From Thermoanaerobaculia bacterium (lineage in GTDB: Bacteria; Acidobacteriota; Thermoanaerobaculia; Gp7-AA8), in the NCBI GenBank assembly GCA_017883235.1, contig JADGNY010000008.1:26088-90087 (forward strand): a DNA stretch of 64,000 nucleotides, read 5' to 3'. This document shows positions 17,165-26,752 of this stretch, piece after piece. Every line of letters starts with the position of its first letter. The stretch's first letter is position 1. Position numbers and translations under genes: made by a program. A model generated the notes under the pieces. The model was not told the origin of the DNA and made no database searches. It was given only the letters and a program-made list of their open reading frames with translations.

Positions 17165-17289
17165 CTGTACACTCGCTGGTCGACGCCAAAATCCCTCATG
17201 TCCCACGATTTACGACGAACGAGGCGCGCGGCCTCTCACGCGCCCGACTCAACTGACTCGAACCCTCACCCAAACCCTTACCCGAACCT

Positions 17290-19005
17290 ATGAGCGTACG
17301 CCTCGGCGAACTCCTGACGAAAGCGAGCCTGATCAGCCCTGATCAGCTCAAGGAAGCGCTCAAGCTCCAGAAGGAGACCGGCGGGAAGCTCGGGGAGACG
17401 CTGATCAAGCTCGGCTTCGTCGCCGAGGAAGACATCACCGAGTGCCTCTCCCAGCAGTTCGGCGTCCCGTCGATCAATCTCGCCCACTTCGAGATCGACT
17501 CGTCGGTGATCAAACTGATTCCGGCGGACGTTGCCCGCAAATACAACATCCTCCCTGTCAACAAGACCGGCGCCACGATCACCATCGCCATGGCCGATCC
17601 GACGAATGTCTTCGCCATGGACGACATCAAGTTCATGACCGGCTACAACGTCGAGCCGGTAGTGGCCTCGGAGCTGGGGATCAAGGGCGCCATCGACAAC
17701 TACTACGGCACGACCTCGTCACTCGAGCTCAAAAAGGTCATGGAAGACCTCCAGCAGTCGGAAAACGCCGACCTGGAGGTCCTGGAAGAGGAAGAGGAGT
17801 TTGACCTCGCCGCCCTGGCTGACTCGGCGGAAGAAGCGCCGGTCGTCAAGCTTGTGAACCTGATCCTGAGCGACGCGATCAAGCGCGGGGCATCCGACAT
17901 TCACATCGAGCCGTACGAGAAAGAGTTTCGGGTCCGCTTCCGTATCGACGGGACGCTGTACGAGATCATGAACCCGCCGCTGAAACTGAAGGACGCGATC
18001 ACCTCGCGCATGAAGATCCTGGCGAAGCTCGACATCTCCGAGAAGCGCCTGCCGCAGGACGGCCGCATCAAGCTGAAGATGAGGCTCAACGACAGGAACA
18101 AAGAGCTCGACTTCCGGGTCTCGGTGCTGCCCACCCTCTTCGGCGAGAAAATCGTCATGCGCCTTCTCGACAAGGACAACCTGAAGCTGGACATGACCAA
18201 GCTCGGCTTCGAGCCCGAGTCGCTGGTTCGCTTCGAAGAGGCTATTTTCAAGCCATGGGGAATGGTGCTCGTCACCGGCCCGACCGGTTCCGGGAAAACA
18301 AACACGCTCTATTCGGCGCTTTCGAAGGTCAATTCGCCGGAAGTGAACATCATGACCGCCGAGGACCCTGTCGAGTTCAACCTGCCGGGCATCAATCAGG
18401 TGCAGATGAAGGAGTCGATCGGCCTCAACTTCGCCGCTACTCTTCGATCCTTCCTGCGGCAGGACCCGAACATCATCCTCGTCGGCGAGATCCGCGACTT
18501 CGAAACCGCGGAGATCGCCATCAAAGCCGCCCTCACCGGACACCTCGTGCTTTCGACGCTGCACACCAACGATGCCCCTTCGACGATCAACCGGCTCATG
18601 AACATGGGCATCGAACCGTTCCTCGTGGCGACGTCGGTGCAGCTCATCGCGGCGCAACGGCTTGCTCGCCGCGTCTGCGCGAACTGCAAGGAGCCGGTGG
18701 AGATGGCGGCGGCAGCGCTTCTCAACATCGGCTACAAGAAGGAGGAGATCGGCACGTTCACCGTCTACAAGGGCCGAGGATGCGACAAGTGCAACAACAC
18801 CGGCTACAAAGGCCGCGTCGCATTAATCGAAGTCATGGCCATCGACGACACGATCCGCGATCTCATCCTCTCCGGCGGCACCGCCATCGACATCAAGAAA
18901 CGGGCCGCGGAAACCGGCATGATCAGCCTCCGCCGTTCGGGACTGATTAAGATCAAAGACGGCACCACGACGATCGAGGAAGTCGTTCGGGAGACGATCC
19001 TGTGA
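17290..19005 (+). CDS. pilB: Type IV pilus assembly ATPase PilB
   Basis: 571 residues, usual length for PilB/GspE. N-terminal MshEN domain (LGELLTKASLISPDQLKEAL, to about 150), an acidic linker (LEVLEEEEEFDLAAL), then the secretion ATPase with Walker A GPTGSGKT (330-337), Asp box, Walker B IILVGEIRDFET, and the His box LVLSTLHTNDAP. Two CxxC pairs near the end (CANC, CDKC) form the zinc site of assembly ATPases. It drives pilin polymerisation at the inner membrane. It heads the pilB-pilT-pilC-pilS run. The ATG at 17290 has no strong ribosome site. Confidence 0.97.
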   Translation: MSVRLGELLTKASLISPDQLKEALKLQKETGGKLGETLIKLGFVAEEDITECLSQQFGVPSINLAHFEIDSSVIKLIPADVARKYNILPVNKTGATITIAMADPTNVFAMDDIKFMTGYNVEPVVASELGIKGAIDNYYGTTSSLELKKVMEDLQQSENADLEVLEEEEEFDLAALADSAEEAPVVKLVNLILSDAIKRGASDIHIEPYEKEFRVRFRIDGTLYEIMNPPLKLKDAITSRMKILAKLDISEKRLPQDGRIKLKMRLNDRNKELDFRVSVLPTLFGEKIVMRLLDKDNLKLDMTKLGFEPESLVRFEEAIFKPWGMVLVTGPTGSGKTNTLYSALSKVNSPEVNIMTAEDPVEFNLPGINQVQMKESIGLNFAATLRSFLRQDPNIILVGEIRDFETAEIAIKAALTGHLVLSTLHTNDAPSTINRLMNMGIEPFLVATSVQLIAAQRLARRVCANCKEPVEMAAAALLNIGYKKEEIGTFTVYKGRGCDKCNNTGYKGRVALIEVMAIDDTIRDLILSGGTAIDIKKRAAETGMISLRRSGLIKIKDGTTTIEEVVRETIL

Positions 19006-19007
19006 GT

Positions 19008-19079
19008 GTTAGGGTGTCGGGGACCGGGTGTCGGGCGTCGGAGAGATAGACTCCGACACCCGACACCCGACACCCGGAA
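19008..19079. repeat. Family B intergenic hairpin repeat (pilB-pilT spacer)
   Basis: Words of the GGTGTCGGG type on the left and CCGACACCCGACACC on the right form an imperfect hairpin that fills almost all of the pilB-pilT gap. Related copies lie at 27106-27200 and 37078-37153, and a half copy in the maf end (about 31618-31640). It could act as a transcript-processing or attenuating structure. Confidence 0.8.
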
Positions 19080-19087
19080 GGAAACCA

Positions 19088-20215
19088 ATGTCCGTCACCC
19101 TTCATCAACTTCTCAAGACCATGGTCGAGCGTGGTGGCTCGGATCTGCACATCACCACCAACTCGGCCCCGCAGATTCGGATCGACGGCAAGTTAACGCC
19201 GCTGGATATGCCGCCGCTGATGGCTCCGGAGACGAAACAGCTTGCCTACTCGGTGCTGACCGACGCGCAGAAGCACCGCTTTGAGGAAAACCTCGAGCTC
19301 GATCTCTCGTTCGGCATCAAGGGGCTGGCCCGTTTCCGCGCCAACATCTTCAACCAACGCGGCGCCACGGCTGCCGTCTATCGCCAGATACCCTACGAGA
19401 TCCTCGGATTTCGGGAGCTCGGTCTCCCGGCCGTCGTCGAGGAAATCTGCAACAAGCCCCGAGGTCTCGTGCTCGTCACCGGCCCCACCGGCTCAGGCAA
19501 GTCGACGACGCTGGCCGCGATGATCGACAAGATCAACCGCGAGCGTCACGAGCACATCATCACCATCGAAGATCCGGTCGAGTTTCTGCACGCACATAAG
19601 AGCTGTATCGTCAACCAGCGCGAGCTTCACGCGGACACCCATTCGTTCGCCAACTCACTGAAGTCCGCGCTGCGCCAGGATCCCGACGTCGTGCTCATCG
19701 GCGAGATGCGCGATCTCGAGACCATCGAGTCCGCGTTGCGCATCGCCGAGACCGGCCATCTGACTTTCGGCACGCTGCATACCAACTCCGCGGCACAGAC
19801 GATCAACCGTATCGTCGATGTTTTCCCGTCGCATCAGCAGCCGCAGATCCGCGCCCAGCTGTCGTTCGTGCTCGAAGGAATCCTCTGCCAGTCACTCCTG
19901 CCGCGTGCCAATGGAAAAGGGCGGGCGATGGCGATGGAGATCCTCGTACCCAATGCCGCCATCCGCAATCTCATCCGCGAGGACAAGGTCCATCAGATCT
20001 ACTCGATGATGCAGACCGGCCAGACCAAGTACGGAATGCAGACTTTCAACCAGTCGTTGGCGACCTTGTACTTCAAGAAGCAAATCACTCTGCAGACCGC
20101 GCTGGCCCGTTCTTCGAACCCCGACGAGCTTCAGGAAATGATTTCGCGCGGCGCTGGAGCCCTCGCGCCGCAGGGAACCGTGGCTCCGACCGGCGCCCGG
20201 CCCCGCACCGTGTGA
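19088..20215 (+). CDS. pilT: Type IV pilus retraction ATPase PilT
   Basis: 375 residues; ATG 19088 with GGAAGGAAACCA before it. PilT hallmarks are GGSDLHITTNSAPQIRIDG at the N-terminus, Walker A GPTGSGKS (132-139), Asp box (IITIEDPVEF), Walker B DVVLIGEMRDLET, His box GTLHTNSAAQTINR, and the retraction-type AIRNLIREDKVHQIYSMMQTG region, which distinguishes it from PilB. No C-terminal CxxC pairs. It powers pilus retraction and twitching. The last 25 residues are Ala/Pro/Gly-rich and probably disordered. Confidence 0.97.
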   Translation: MSVTLHQLLKTMVERGGSDLHITTNSAPQIRIDGKLTPLDMPPLMAPETKQLAYSVLTDAQKHRFEENLELDLSFGIKGLARFRANIFNQRGATAAVYRQIPYEILGFRELGLPAVVEEICNKPRGLVLVTGPTGSGKSTTLAAMIDKINRERHEHIITIEDPVEFLHAHKSCIVNQRELHADTHSFANSLKSALRQDPDVVLIGEMRDLETIESALRIAETGHLTFGTLHTNSAAQTINRIVDVFPSHQQPQIRAQLSFVLEGILCQSLLPRANGKGRAMAMEILVPNAAIRNLIREDKVHQIYSMMQTGQTKYGMQTFNQSLATLYFKKQITLQTALARSSNPDELQEMISRGAGALAPQGTVAPTGARPRTV

Positions 20216-20241
20216 TGGTGGGACGTTAACCGGAGGAGATG

Positions 20242-21441
20242 ATGCCTACATTCGAATGGAAAGGGTCGCGCGCCGGACAGATGCAGAGCGGCGTTCTCAA
20301 CGCCGATTCGAAAGAAGCGGCTACTGAGATCCTTCGCCGGCAGCGCATCGAAGCCCCCTCGATCAAGGAGAAGGGGAAAGAAATCGCGTTTCCGAAGTTC
20401 GGCGGCGGCGTTCCGCCTCAGCTCGTCGCCATCTTCACCCGGCAGTTCTCCGTCATGATCGATGCCGGCCTGCCACTCGTGCAGTGCCTGGAGATCCTGG
20501 CCGGGCAACAGGAGAACAAGACCTTCAAGCGCGCGCTGATCCAGATCCGGCAGGATGTTGAATCCGGCTCGAATCTCGCCGACTCGATGCGCAAGCATCC
20601 CAAGATTTTCAACGACCTCTTCACCAACATGGTGGCCGCCGGCGAAGCGGGCGGTATTCTCGACACGATCCTGCAGCGCCTCGCGCAGTACATCGAGAAA
20701 TCGGTCAAACTGAACAGCCAGGTGAAGTCGGCGATGATCTATCCGGTCGCCGTCATCTCGATCGCCTGCATCGTCGTGGCGGTCATCCTCTGGAAGGTCA
20801 TCCCGGTTTTCGCGGCTCTCTTCAAGGGCCTCGGCGCCGAGCTTCCGATGCCGACGCAGATCGTCATCTGGCTCTCGAACTTCATCGCCGACTACTGGTG
20901 GCTCATCGGCATCGTCATCGTCGGCACCATCTATTCGCTACGCCGCTACCACGAGACCTACAAAGGCAAGCGCGTCCTGGACGGCATCATTCTGAAGATG
21001 CCGATTCTGGGATTGCTGATGCGCAAGATCGCCGTGGCTCGTTTCTGCCGCACGCTCTCCACACTCACCGCCTCCGGCGTTCCGATCCTCGACGGCCTGC
21101 AGATCACGGCGCGCACGGCGGGCAACGCAATCATCGAAGACGCCATCATGGCCACGCGGAAGTCGGTCGAAGAAGGAAAGACCATCAGCGAGCCTCTCGC
21201 CGATACCGACGTTTTCCCCTCGATGGTCGTGCAGATGATCGCCGTCGGCGAGCAGACCGGCGCACTCGACACGATGTTGTCGAAGATCGCCGATTTCTAC
21301 GAAGACGAAGTTGACACCGCCGTCGCCGGCCTGATGAAGCTTCTCGAGCCGGTCCTGATCGCATTCCTCGGCGTCGCCATCGGCGGCATCGTCATCGCCA
21401 TGTACATGCCGATGTTCACGCTGATCGGACAGATCGGGTAG
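20242..21441 (+). CDS. pilC: Type IV pilus inner-membrane platform protein PilC
   Basis: 399 residues. Two ATGs stand in tandem; 20242 was chosen for its 5-nt spacing from GGAGG, though 20239 is possible. Two T2SSF domains (about 65-190 and 270-395: FTRQFSVMIDAGLPLVQCLEIL and FCRTLSTLTASGVPILDGLQI) and three membrane helices (MIYPVAVISIACIVVAVILW, the YWWLIGIVIVGTI helix and the C-terminal LIAFLGVAIGGIVIAMYMPMF) match PilC/GspF. It couples PilB/PilT to pilin assembly. The gap after pilT is 26 bp, so it is operonic. Confidence 0.96.
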   Translation: MPTFEWKGSRAGQMQSGVLNADSKEAATEILRRQRIEAPSIKEKGKEIAFPKFGGGVPPQLVAIFTRQFSVMIDAGLPLVQCLEILAGQQENKTFKRALIQIRQDVESGSNLADSMRKHPKIFNDLFTNMVAAGEAGGILDTILQRLAQYIEKSVKLNSQVKSAMIYPVAVISIACIVVAVILWKVIPVFAALFKGLGAELPMPTQIVIWLSNFIADYWWLIGIVIVGTIYSLRRYHETYKGKRVLDGIILKMPILGLLMRKIAVARFCRTLSTLTASGVPILDGLQITARTAGNAIIEDAIMATRKSVEEGKTISEPLADTDVFPSMVVQMIAVGEQTGALDTMLSKIADFYEDEVDTAVAGLMKLLEPVLIAFLGVAIGGIVIAMYMPMFTLIGQIG

Positions 21442-21514
21442 GTCGGACTTTCGGATTCTGCTTTCGGGGCGGCGCGAAAGCGTCGCCCTTTCGTTTTATC
21501 CTGACAGCAAACAT

Positions 21515-23155
21515 ATGCCCACCGACGCCCGCATGCTCATGGCCGTTCGCGTCGTCGTCGTGACGACGTTGGTTCTGGCGGCACTCATCATTCAATACAC
21601 CGTACGAGAGGTGTTGCCGATCAACTACCTCTATACGACGGCAGCCATAACCTACGGGCTCACCCTGGTGTACATCGGCGTCGGCCAGCTCGTAACCTCG
21701 CGCAAGATCAATCTGGCCGTGCAGGTCGCGGGGGATCTCGTCGTCGAGACATTTCTCGTTTACTTCACCGGCGGTCTCGACTCCCCGTTCTCGTTCCTTT
21801 ATCTCGTCTCGATCATCACGGCTTCGATGCTGCTCTATCGCCGCGGCGGTCTGCTCGGCGCCAGTGGAGCGGTCATCCTCTACGGTGCCCTCGGCGATTT
21901 GATGTACTACGGCGTTCTTCCACTGCCCGAGCAGTCATGGTTCGTTCCGACGCCGTGGACCTCGTCGCGGCTCTATCTGAATATGGCCACGAACTTCGCC
22001 GGCTTCTATGCGGCGGCGTTACTCACGTCCTACCTGTCGGAAAAACTAAAGAAAACCTCGCAGGAGCTGGACGCAAACCGTCAGAACCTGGCGGAGCTGC
22101 GCGCGCTGAATCAGAACGTCGTCGAGTCGATCCCATCCGGACTGATCACTCTCTCTCCGGATGGGGTAGCCACATTCATCAATCCTGCCGGATGTTTCAT
22201 CCTCCGCCGTGATCCGCAATCGGTGATCGGTAGTCCGGTCGCGCAGCTCGGTTTCTATGCCGAGAACGAATGGGAGCATGCGCGAGAGACGCTTACGGTC
22301 GGCACGGTCGTTCGCAATGAGAAACAGGACGTCCAGATCGGCGATGAGCTGCGCACGCTCGGCTTTGCGGTTACGCCGCTCAACTCGATCGAAGGGATCT
22401 CGTCGGGCTACACGCTCATCTTTCAGGATCTTACCGACATGAAGACGCTCGAGGCGGAGCTGCGGCTGAAAGACCGCATGGCCGCCGTCGGCGAGCTATC
22501 GGCCGGAATCGCTCATGAGATTCGCAATCCGCTCGCGGCCATCGCCGGCTCGGTGCAGGTGCTGAAAAAATCGGCCGCGCTCAATCCGCAGGAACAGCGG
22601 CTGATGTCGATCATCCTCAAGGAGTCGGAGCGGCTGAACAAATCGATTGCCGACTTCCTCCGCTTCGTGAAGCCGCAGGAAAAACGGCCCGCGGAGTTCG
22701 ACATCGCCGCCAGTCTGGCCGAAACGCTCGAACTGCTCCGGAACTCGCCCGAGCTGAGCGCGGGTCACACGATCGAGGGCGAGATCGTTCCGCCAACGTA
22801 CACCATCGTCGGCGACGCCGATCAGATCCGCCAGGTCTTCTGGAACATCGCCCGCAACGCCGTGCAGGCGATGCCCGACGGCGGCACGCTCCGCGTAACG
22901 ACATTCGTGATCGCCGACCGCTACAACATCGTCTTCAGCGACAACGGCCGCGGCATGACCGAGGCCGACCAGCGCCGCCTCTTTCAACCGTTTCGTACGA
23001 ACTTCCCCAGCGGGACCGGGCTGGGCATGGCCATTTCCTTCCGCATCGTGCAGGAGCACGGGGGCCGCATTGAAGTGAGCTCGCACGAAGGCGCCGGCAC
23101 GGCCATCACCGTCTCGCTCCCGGCCTTGGCGAGGGTGCGCAATGCCGTAGCGTAA
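21515..23155 (+). CDS. pilS: PilS-like sensor histidine kinase
   Basis: 546 residues. Six predicted N-terminal membrane helices (to about 185), a coiled linker (EKLKKTSQELDANRQNLAEL), a PAS domain (about 205-310), the HisKA H-box GIAHEIRNPLAA, and HATPase motifs N (NIARNAVQA), G1 (DNGRGM), F (LFQPFRTNFPSG) and G2 (GTGLGMAIS). This is the PilS layout, and its position behind pilC supports that name. A PilR-type sigma-54 activator, its usual partner, is not adjacent: the next gene is convergent and unrelated. Confidence 0.87.
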   Translation: MPTDARMLMAVRVVVVTTLVLAALIIQYTVREVLPINYLYTTAAITYGLTLVYIGVGQLVTSRKINLAVQVAGDLVVETFLVYFTGGLDSPFSFLYLVSIITASMLLYRRGGLLGASGAVILYGALGDLMYYGVLPLPEQSWFVPTPWTSSRLYLNMATNFAGFYAAALLTSYLSEKLKKTSQELDANRQNLAELRALNQNVVESIPSGLITLSPDGVATFINPAGCFILRRDPQSVIGSPVAQLGFYAENEWEHARETLTVGTVVRNEKQDVQIGDELRTLGFAVTPLNSIEGISSGYTLIFQDLTDMKTLEAELRLKDRMAAVGELSAGIAHEIRNPLAAIAGSVQVLKKSAALNPQEQRLMSIILKESERLNKSIADFLRFVKPQEKRPAEFDIAASLAETLELLRNSPELSAGHTIEGEIVPPTYTIVGDADQIRQVFWNIARNAVQAMPDGGTLRVTTFVIADRYNIVFSDNGRGMTEADQRRLFQPFRTNFPSGTGLGMAISFRIVQEHGGRIEVSSHEGAGTAITVSLPALARVRNAVA

Positions 23156-23158
23156 CGG

Positions 23159-23611
23159 TCACTCCCGCAGGTACTTCTCCATCAACGCGGCATTCTCGAC
23201 CATCGCCTGCAGTTGGACCCAGTAGGCACGGCAGTACATCGCCAGCGATGCGATGAAAAGGCCGAGGTGAAGCCAGTGCGGCGTCTTCCCCGAGGCTACG
23301 CCGCCGCCCATGATGAACGTCACCATCAGCACGGCCATCGCATACATCGCGGTCGGAAACACGTTGGTCTTGAACGCCTTCGTCCGCTGGACGACGGCTT
23401 CGTCGTTCTTCGCGGCGTCCTTGATCTCCTTCCCGGTGCCGATGAAGAAAAACATCGTCATCGACTGGGAGAAGAGCCCGAGGATCACCGTGCCGAGCGA
23501 GCAGAAAATGTGTTGCGCGACATGACCCGGCGAGGCGATGAACCCGACGACACCCGTGGCAATGAGACCGGCGATGGATAGCAGCGTGGTGATGAGTAGG
23601 AACTGGGCCAA
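23159..23611 (-). CDS. Small integral membrane protein of unknown function
   Basis: 150 residues, convergent with pilS with a 3-bp gap. Four hydrophobic segments (about 4-27, 34-55, 86-104, 115-132: LLITTLLSIAGLIATGVVGFI, HIFCSLGTVILGLFSQSMTM, AMYAMAVLMVTFIMGG, LHLGLFIASLAMYCRAYW) are joined by a charged loop (GTGKEIKDAAKNDEAVVQ). Several His, Cys and Met in the helices might bind heme or metal but no motif is conclusive. Its end is MEKYLRE. Confidence 0.65.
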   Translation of the reverse strand: MAQFLLITTLLSIAGLIATGVVGFIASPGHVAQHIFCSLGTVILGLFSQSMTMFFFIGTGKEIKDAAKNDEAVVQRTKAFKTNVFPTAMYAMAVLMVTFIMGGGVASGKTPHWLHLGLFIASLAMYCRAYWVQLQAMVENAALMEKYLRE

Positions 23612-23633
23612 GAGAGGGGGATTATAGGATCTT

Positions 23634-23786
23634 ACGGTTGCGGCGGGGTCTCGCGGTTGCGGGGTCTCGCGGTGGAGTGCGTCAACGCAACCATAACCTC
23701 GAACCTCCCATCCAAGCGTTCAACGTTCGGCAATTGGACTACTTGGCAACCGCGAGACCGCGTAACTACGCAACCACGTAACCGCG
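23634..23786. repeat. Family A intergenic hairpin repeat, copy 2
   Basis: GGGGTCTCGCGGTTGC words on the left (23645-23674) face ACCGCGAGACCGCGTAAC and CAACCACGTAACCGCG on the right (23748-23785), with about 70 bp of non-repeat spacer. It occupies the promoter side of purM. Confidence 0.75.
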
Positions 23787-23802
23787 CTGATACACTCGCC
23801 CC

Positions 23803-24867
23803 GTGACCAACAACTCCTCCTACCGCGACGCCGGCGTCAACATCGACGCGCAGGATGAAGCGTTGCGTGAGGTACGGCGCATCGCGCGCGGCACGTTTAC
23901 GCCGCCGGTGATCTCCGACATCGGCTCGTTTGGCGGCCTGTTCCGCGCGTCATTCGAGGGGATCGAGAAGCCGATTCTCGTCTCTTCGACCGACGGCGTT
24001 GGCACCAAGCTTCGCGTTGCGCAGGCGATGAAGGTTCACGACACGGTTGGCTACGACCTCGTTTGCCACTGCGTGAACGACATCCTCGTTCAGGGTGCAC
24101 GGCCGCTTTTCTTTCTCGACTACTACGCGACCGGCCGCCTGCGGCCGGCGGTGATGACCGACGTGGTTCGCGGCATGGCCCGCGCCTGCAGTGAGAACGG
24201 CTGTGCGTTGATCGGCGGCGAAACGGCGGAGATGCCCGGTTTTTACGGCGACGATGATTACGACATCGCCGGCTTCATCGTCGGAGTCGTCGACGAGCAG
24301 AACGTGCTGACCGGCAAAGAGGTCCGCGAGGGCGATGTCCTCATCGGGCTGCCGTCCGCCGGTCTGCACACAAACGGCTACTCGCTGGCGCGGCGCATTC
24401 TTTTCGACCAGCTCGGGCACGATCACCAGACCATCATCCCGGAGATCGGCAAGATCGGTGAGGCCTTGCTGGCGCCGCATATCTCGTATCTGAAGCCGCT
24501 CCTGCCGCTTGTCGAGCAGCGCGCCGTTCACGCTCTTGCGCACATTACCGGCGGCGGACTGACGGACAACGTTCCGCGCGTGCTCCCCGATTCGCTCGAT
24601 GCGCACGTCAAGCTTGGCTCGTGGCCGGTGCTGCCGATCTTCAGACTTCTCGCGCAGCATGGAAACGTCGCGCGCGACGAGATGCTGCGCGTCTTCAACA
24701 TGGGCGTGGGGATGGTCATCATCGCCGGCAAAGAGCAGGTCGACACCATCGCACGCCACTTTGCGCGGATTGGCCAGAAGTTCTATTTCATCGGCAACGT
24801 GGTGAAGGGCAGCGGGAAGGTCGTATACGACACGCCGCCGGCGGGATTCGCCTCGTGGATCGAGTGA
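23803..24867 (+). CDS. purM: Phosphoribosylformylglycinamidine cyclo-ligase (AIR synthetase)
   Basis: 354 residues with GTG start. PurM converts FGAM to AIR with ATP in de novo purine synthesis. Characteristic stretches are SYRDAGVNIDAQDEAL, SSTDGVGTKLRVAQ, GYDLVCHCVNDILVQGARPLFFLDYYATG, LIGGETAEMPGFY and HITGGGLTDNVPRVLP. Full length. Followed after one base by purN, a usual pairing. Upstream is hairpin repeat A instead of a recognisable PurR or purine riboswitch element. Confidence 0.97.
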   Translation: MTNNSSYRDAGVNIDAQDEALREVRRIARGTFTPPVISDIGSFGGLFRASFEGIEKPILVSSTDGVGTKLRVAQAMKVHDTVGYDLVCHCVNDILVQGARPLFFLDYYATGRLRPAVMTDVVRGMARACSENGCALIGGETAEMPGFYGDDDYDIAGFIVGVVDEQNVLTGKEVREGDVLIGLPSAGLHTNGYSLARRILFDQLGHDHQTIIPEIGKIGEALLAPHISYLKPLLPLVEQRAVHALAHITGGGLTDNVPRVLPDSLDAHVKLGSWPVLPIFRLLAQHGNVARDEMLRVFNMGVGMVIIAGKEQVDTIARHFARIGQKFYFIGNVVKGSGKVVYDTPPAGFASWIE

Positions 24868-24868
24868 C

Positions 24869-25468
24869 GTGCGACTAGCCGTCCTTCTCTCCGGCCGCGG
24901 CTCGAACTTCGCCGCCGTTCACGACGCCATCGTCCACGGAGATCTCGACGCGGAGATCGTCTGCGTCCTCGCGAACCGTGCGAACGCTGCCGGGATCGAG
25001 CGTGCCCGCATCCTCGGTTTGCCCGGGCATGTGGTCGATCATCGCGCCTTCGCCAGCCGCGAAGGGCACGAAGCGGAGGTGCTGCGTATCCTCGAAGAAG
25101 CACGGCCCGACTTCATCGCGCTCGCCGGCTACATGCGTCTGCTTTCACCGGCCTTCATCGCCGCGTATCCGATGCGGATCGTCAACATCCACCCCTCGCT
25201 GCTTCCGGCGTTCCCCGGCGTCGACGCGCAAGCCCAGGCCATCGCCTATGGCGTGAAAATCTCCGGATGCACGGTCCACTTCGTCGACGAGAATCTCGAC
25301 GCTGGACCGATCATCGTCCAGCGCGCCGTTCCTGTGAGCAATGACGACGACGCTACGTCACTCAGCGCCCGCATCCTCAACGAGGAGCACATCGCGTATG
25401 TGGAGGCGCTGAAGAAACTGTCCAAGAGCCGTTATCGCATCGATGGCCGGCGAGTGGTCTTCAGTTAG
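24869..25468 (+). CDS. purN: Phosphoribosylglycinamide formyltransferase
   Basis: 199 residues; GTG start one base after the purM stop. It transfers the formyl group of 10-formyl-THF to GAR. The PurN motifs are LLSGRGSNF at the N-terminus and the catalytic Asn-His-Asp set in RIVNIHPSLLPAFPG, SGCTVHFVDENLDAGPIIVQ. Full length. The middle reads PGVDAQAQAIAYGVKISG where many PurN have PGxxAxxxAxxxGVKxxG. Confidence 0.96.
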   Translation: MRLAVLLSGRGSNFAAVHDAIVHGDLDAEIVCVLANRANAAGIERARILGLPGHVVDHRAFASREGHEAEVLRILEEARPDFIALAGYMRLLSPAFIAAYPMRIVNIHPSLLPAFPGVDAQAQAIAYGVKISGCTVHFVDENLDAGPIIVQRAVPVSNDDDATSLSARILNEEHIAYVEALKKLSKSRYRIDGRRVVFS

Positions 25469-25543
25469 GAGTTTGCACAACAGAGTGTTCAATCGGAAAT
25501 GGTGGCCGAGCCTTGGGCAACCAGCGCAGCCGGCCGTGCCGGC

Positions 25544-26728
25544 CTAAAACGGCCAGAACTTTCTCCACAATGGCTGCTTCTCGACGGCAGTCTGCGCGAC
25601 GGCAGGCACTTTGCCGATCTGCTGCGCGCCCTGATTGACGACGATGAAGCCAATCTGCTGTCCCGCGCGGACAGGTGCCGTTACGTTTCCCGGCACGAAC
25701 CGGACGTTGACCGAGCTCTCCTGGCCGCGCTGCACGAGAGTTTTCACGTCCGCGGAGGCGACGGCGGCGACGGTCTTCGTCTGTCCATCCGCGACGGCAA
25801 CCTGACCGACGACCGTTCCCTTCTTGAGCGGCGTCAACTGGCGCCAGTGACTGAACGAGTCGTTGAACAGCCTGGCGGCGATCTCGAACGAGCTTTCAGC
25901 GCCGGATGCGGCGCGCGCGCCCATGACCACGGCAACGATCTCCAGGTCGCCACGCTTCGCGGAGGCCGTGATGCAATAGCCGGCAGGCGCGGAGTAACCG
26001 GTCTTGATGCCGGTAGCGTCGCCGTAGTAGTCCCTGCTCTTCGGGTTGATCATGTGGTTCGGATTGGTCAACCCTGAGGTGTAGGTGGCGTTCGTGAACG
26101 CCATCCACGGGGTCTTCGCGTACTCGCGCATGAGCGGGTACTTCATCAACTCCATGCCCATGACCGCGAGATCGTGGGCGCTGGAGACGTCGATGCGCTT
26201 CGGGTCCTGGCTGTTCGGAAGTCCATGTGGATCGTAGAAGGTCGTCTCTTTGAGATTGAGCTGGCGGGCCTTGTCGTTCATCAGATCCGCAAAGGCTTCG
26301 GCGGAGCCGCCGATCTTCTCCGCCATCATCTCCGCCGCGTCGTTCGCGGAACGGATCATGATCGCCGCGAGCAACGTCTGGACCGGAAAGACCTGTCCCT
26401 CGCGCGCGAAGATCTGCGAGCCGCCGATCTTGCTGGACCGCGCCGAAACGGTCACGGGTGTGTCGAGTTTGAGCTGGCCTGATTGAATCTGCTCCATGGC
26501 CACGATGCAGGTCATCATCTTGGCCATCGACGCCGTCGGCAGCGGCACGTGCGCGTTCTCTTCGAACAGCACGCGTTTGCTGGCCGGCTCGATCACGTAC
26601 GCGGCGCTGTAGCCCTTACCGGTCATATTGACCTGCGCGCCCTTGGCGGCGCCGGCCCCTTCTTCCTCCTGCGCCAATGCGGCGGAGGCGATTGCGACAA
26701 CAAACAGCGCAACGAAACATCGTTTCAT
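25544..26728 (-). CDS. D-alanyl-D-alanine carboxypeptidase (S11, DacA/PBP5-like)
   Basis: 394 residues. Signal peptide MKRCFVALFVVAIASAALAQ, then the S11 catalytic domain with SxxK Ser67-Met-Ala-Lys70 (TASMAKMMT), SxN Ser127-Ala-Asn129 (RSANDAAEMM) and KTG 242-244 (GIKTGYS). A C-terminal PBP5-like beta domain (about 290-385) follows and the chain ends in an aromatic/basic amphipathic stretch (EKQPLWRKFWPF) that should bind it to the inner membrane. It trims the terminal D-Ala from peptidoglycan stem peptides. Convergent with purN. Confidence 0.95.
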   Translation of the reverse strand: MKRCFVALFVVAIASAALAQEEEGAGAAKGAQVNMTGKGYSAAYVIEPASKRVLFEENAHVPLPTASMAKMMTCIVAMEQIQSGQLKLDTPVTVSARSSKIGGSQIFAREGQVFPVQTLLAAIMIRSANDAAEMMAEKIGGSAEAFADLMNDKARQLNLKETTFYDPHGLPNSQDPKRIDVSSAHDLAVMGMELMKYPLMREYAKTPWMAFTNATYTSGLTNPNHMINPKSRDYYGDATGIKTGYSAPAGYCITASAKRGDLEIVAVVMGARAASGAESSFEIAARLFNDSFSHWRQLTPLKKGTVVGQVAVADGQTKTVAAVASADVKTLVQRGQESSVNVRFVPGNVTAPVRAGQQIGFIVVNQGAQQIGKVPAVAQTAVEKQPLWRKFWPF

Positions 26729-26752
26729 CGTGAGAGCTCCGAAATGCTCAGG

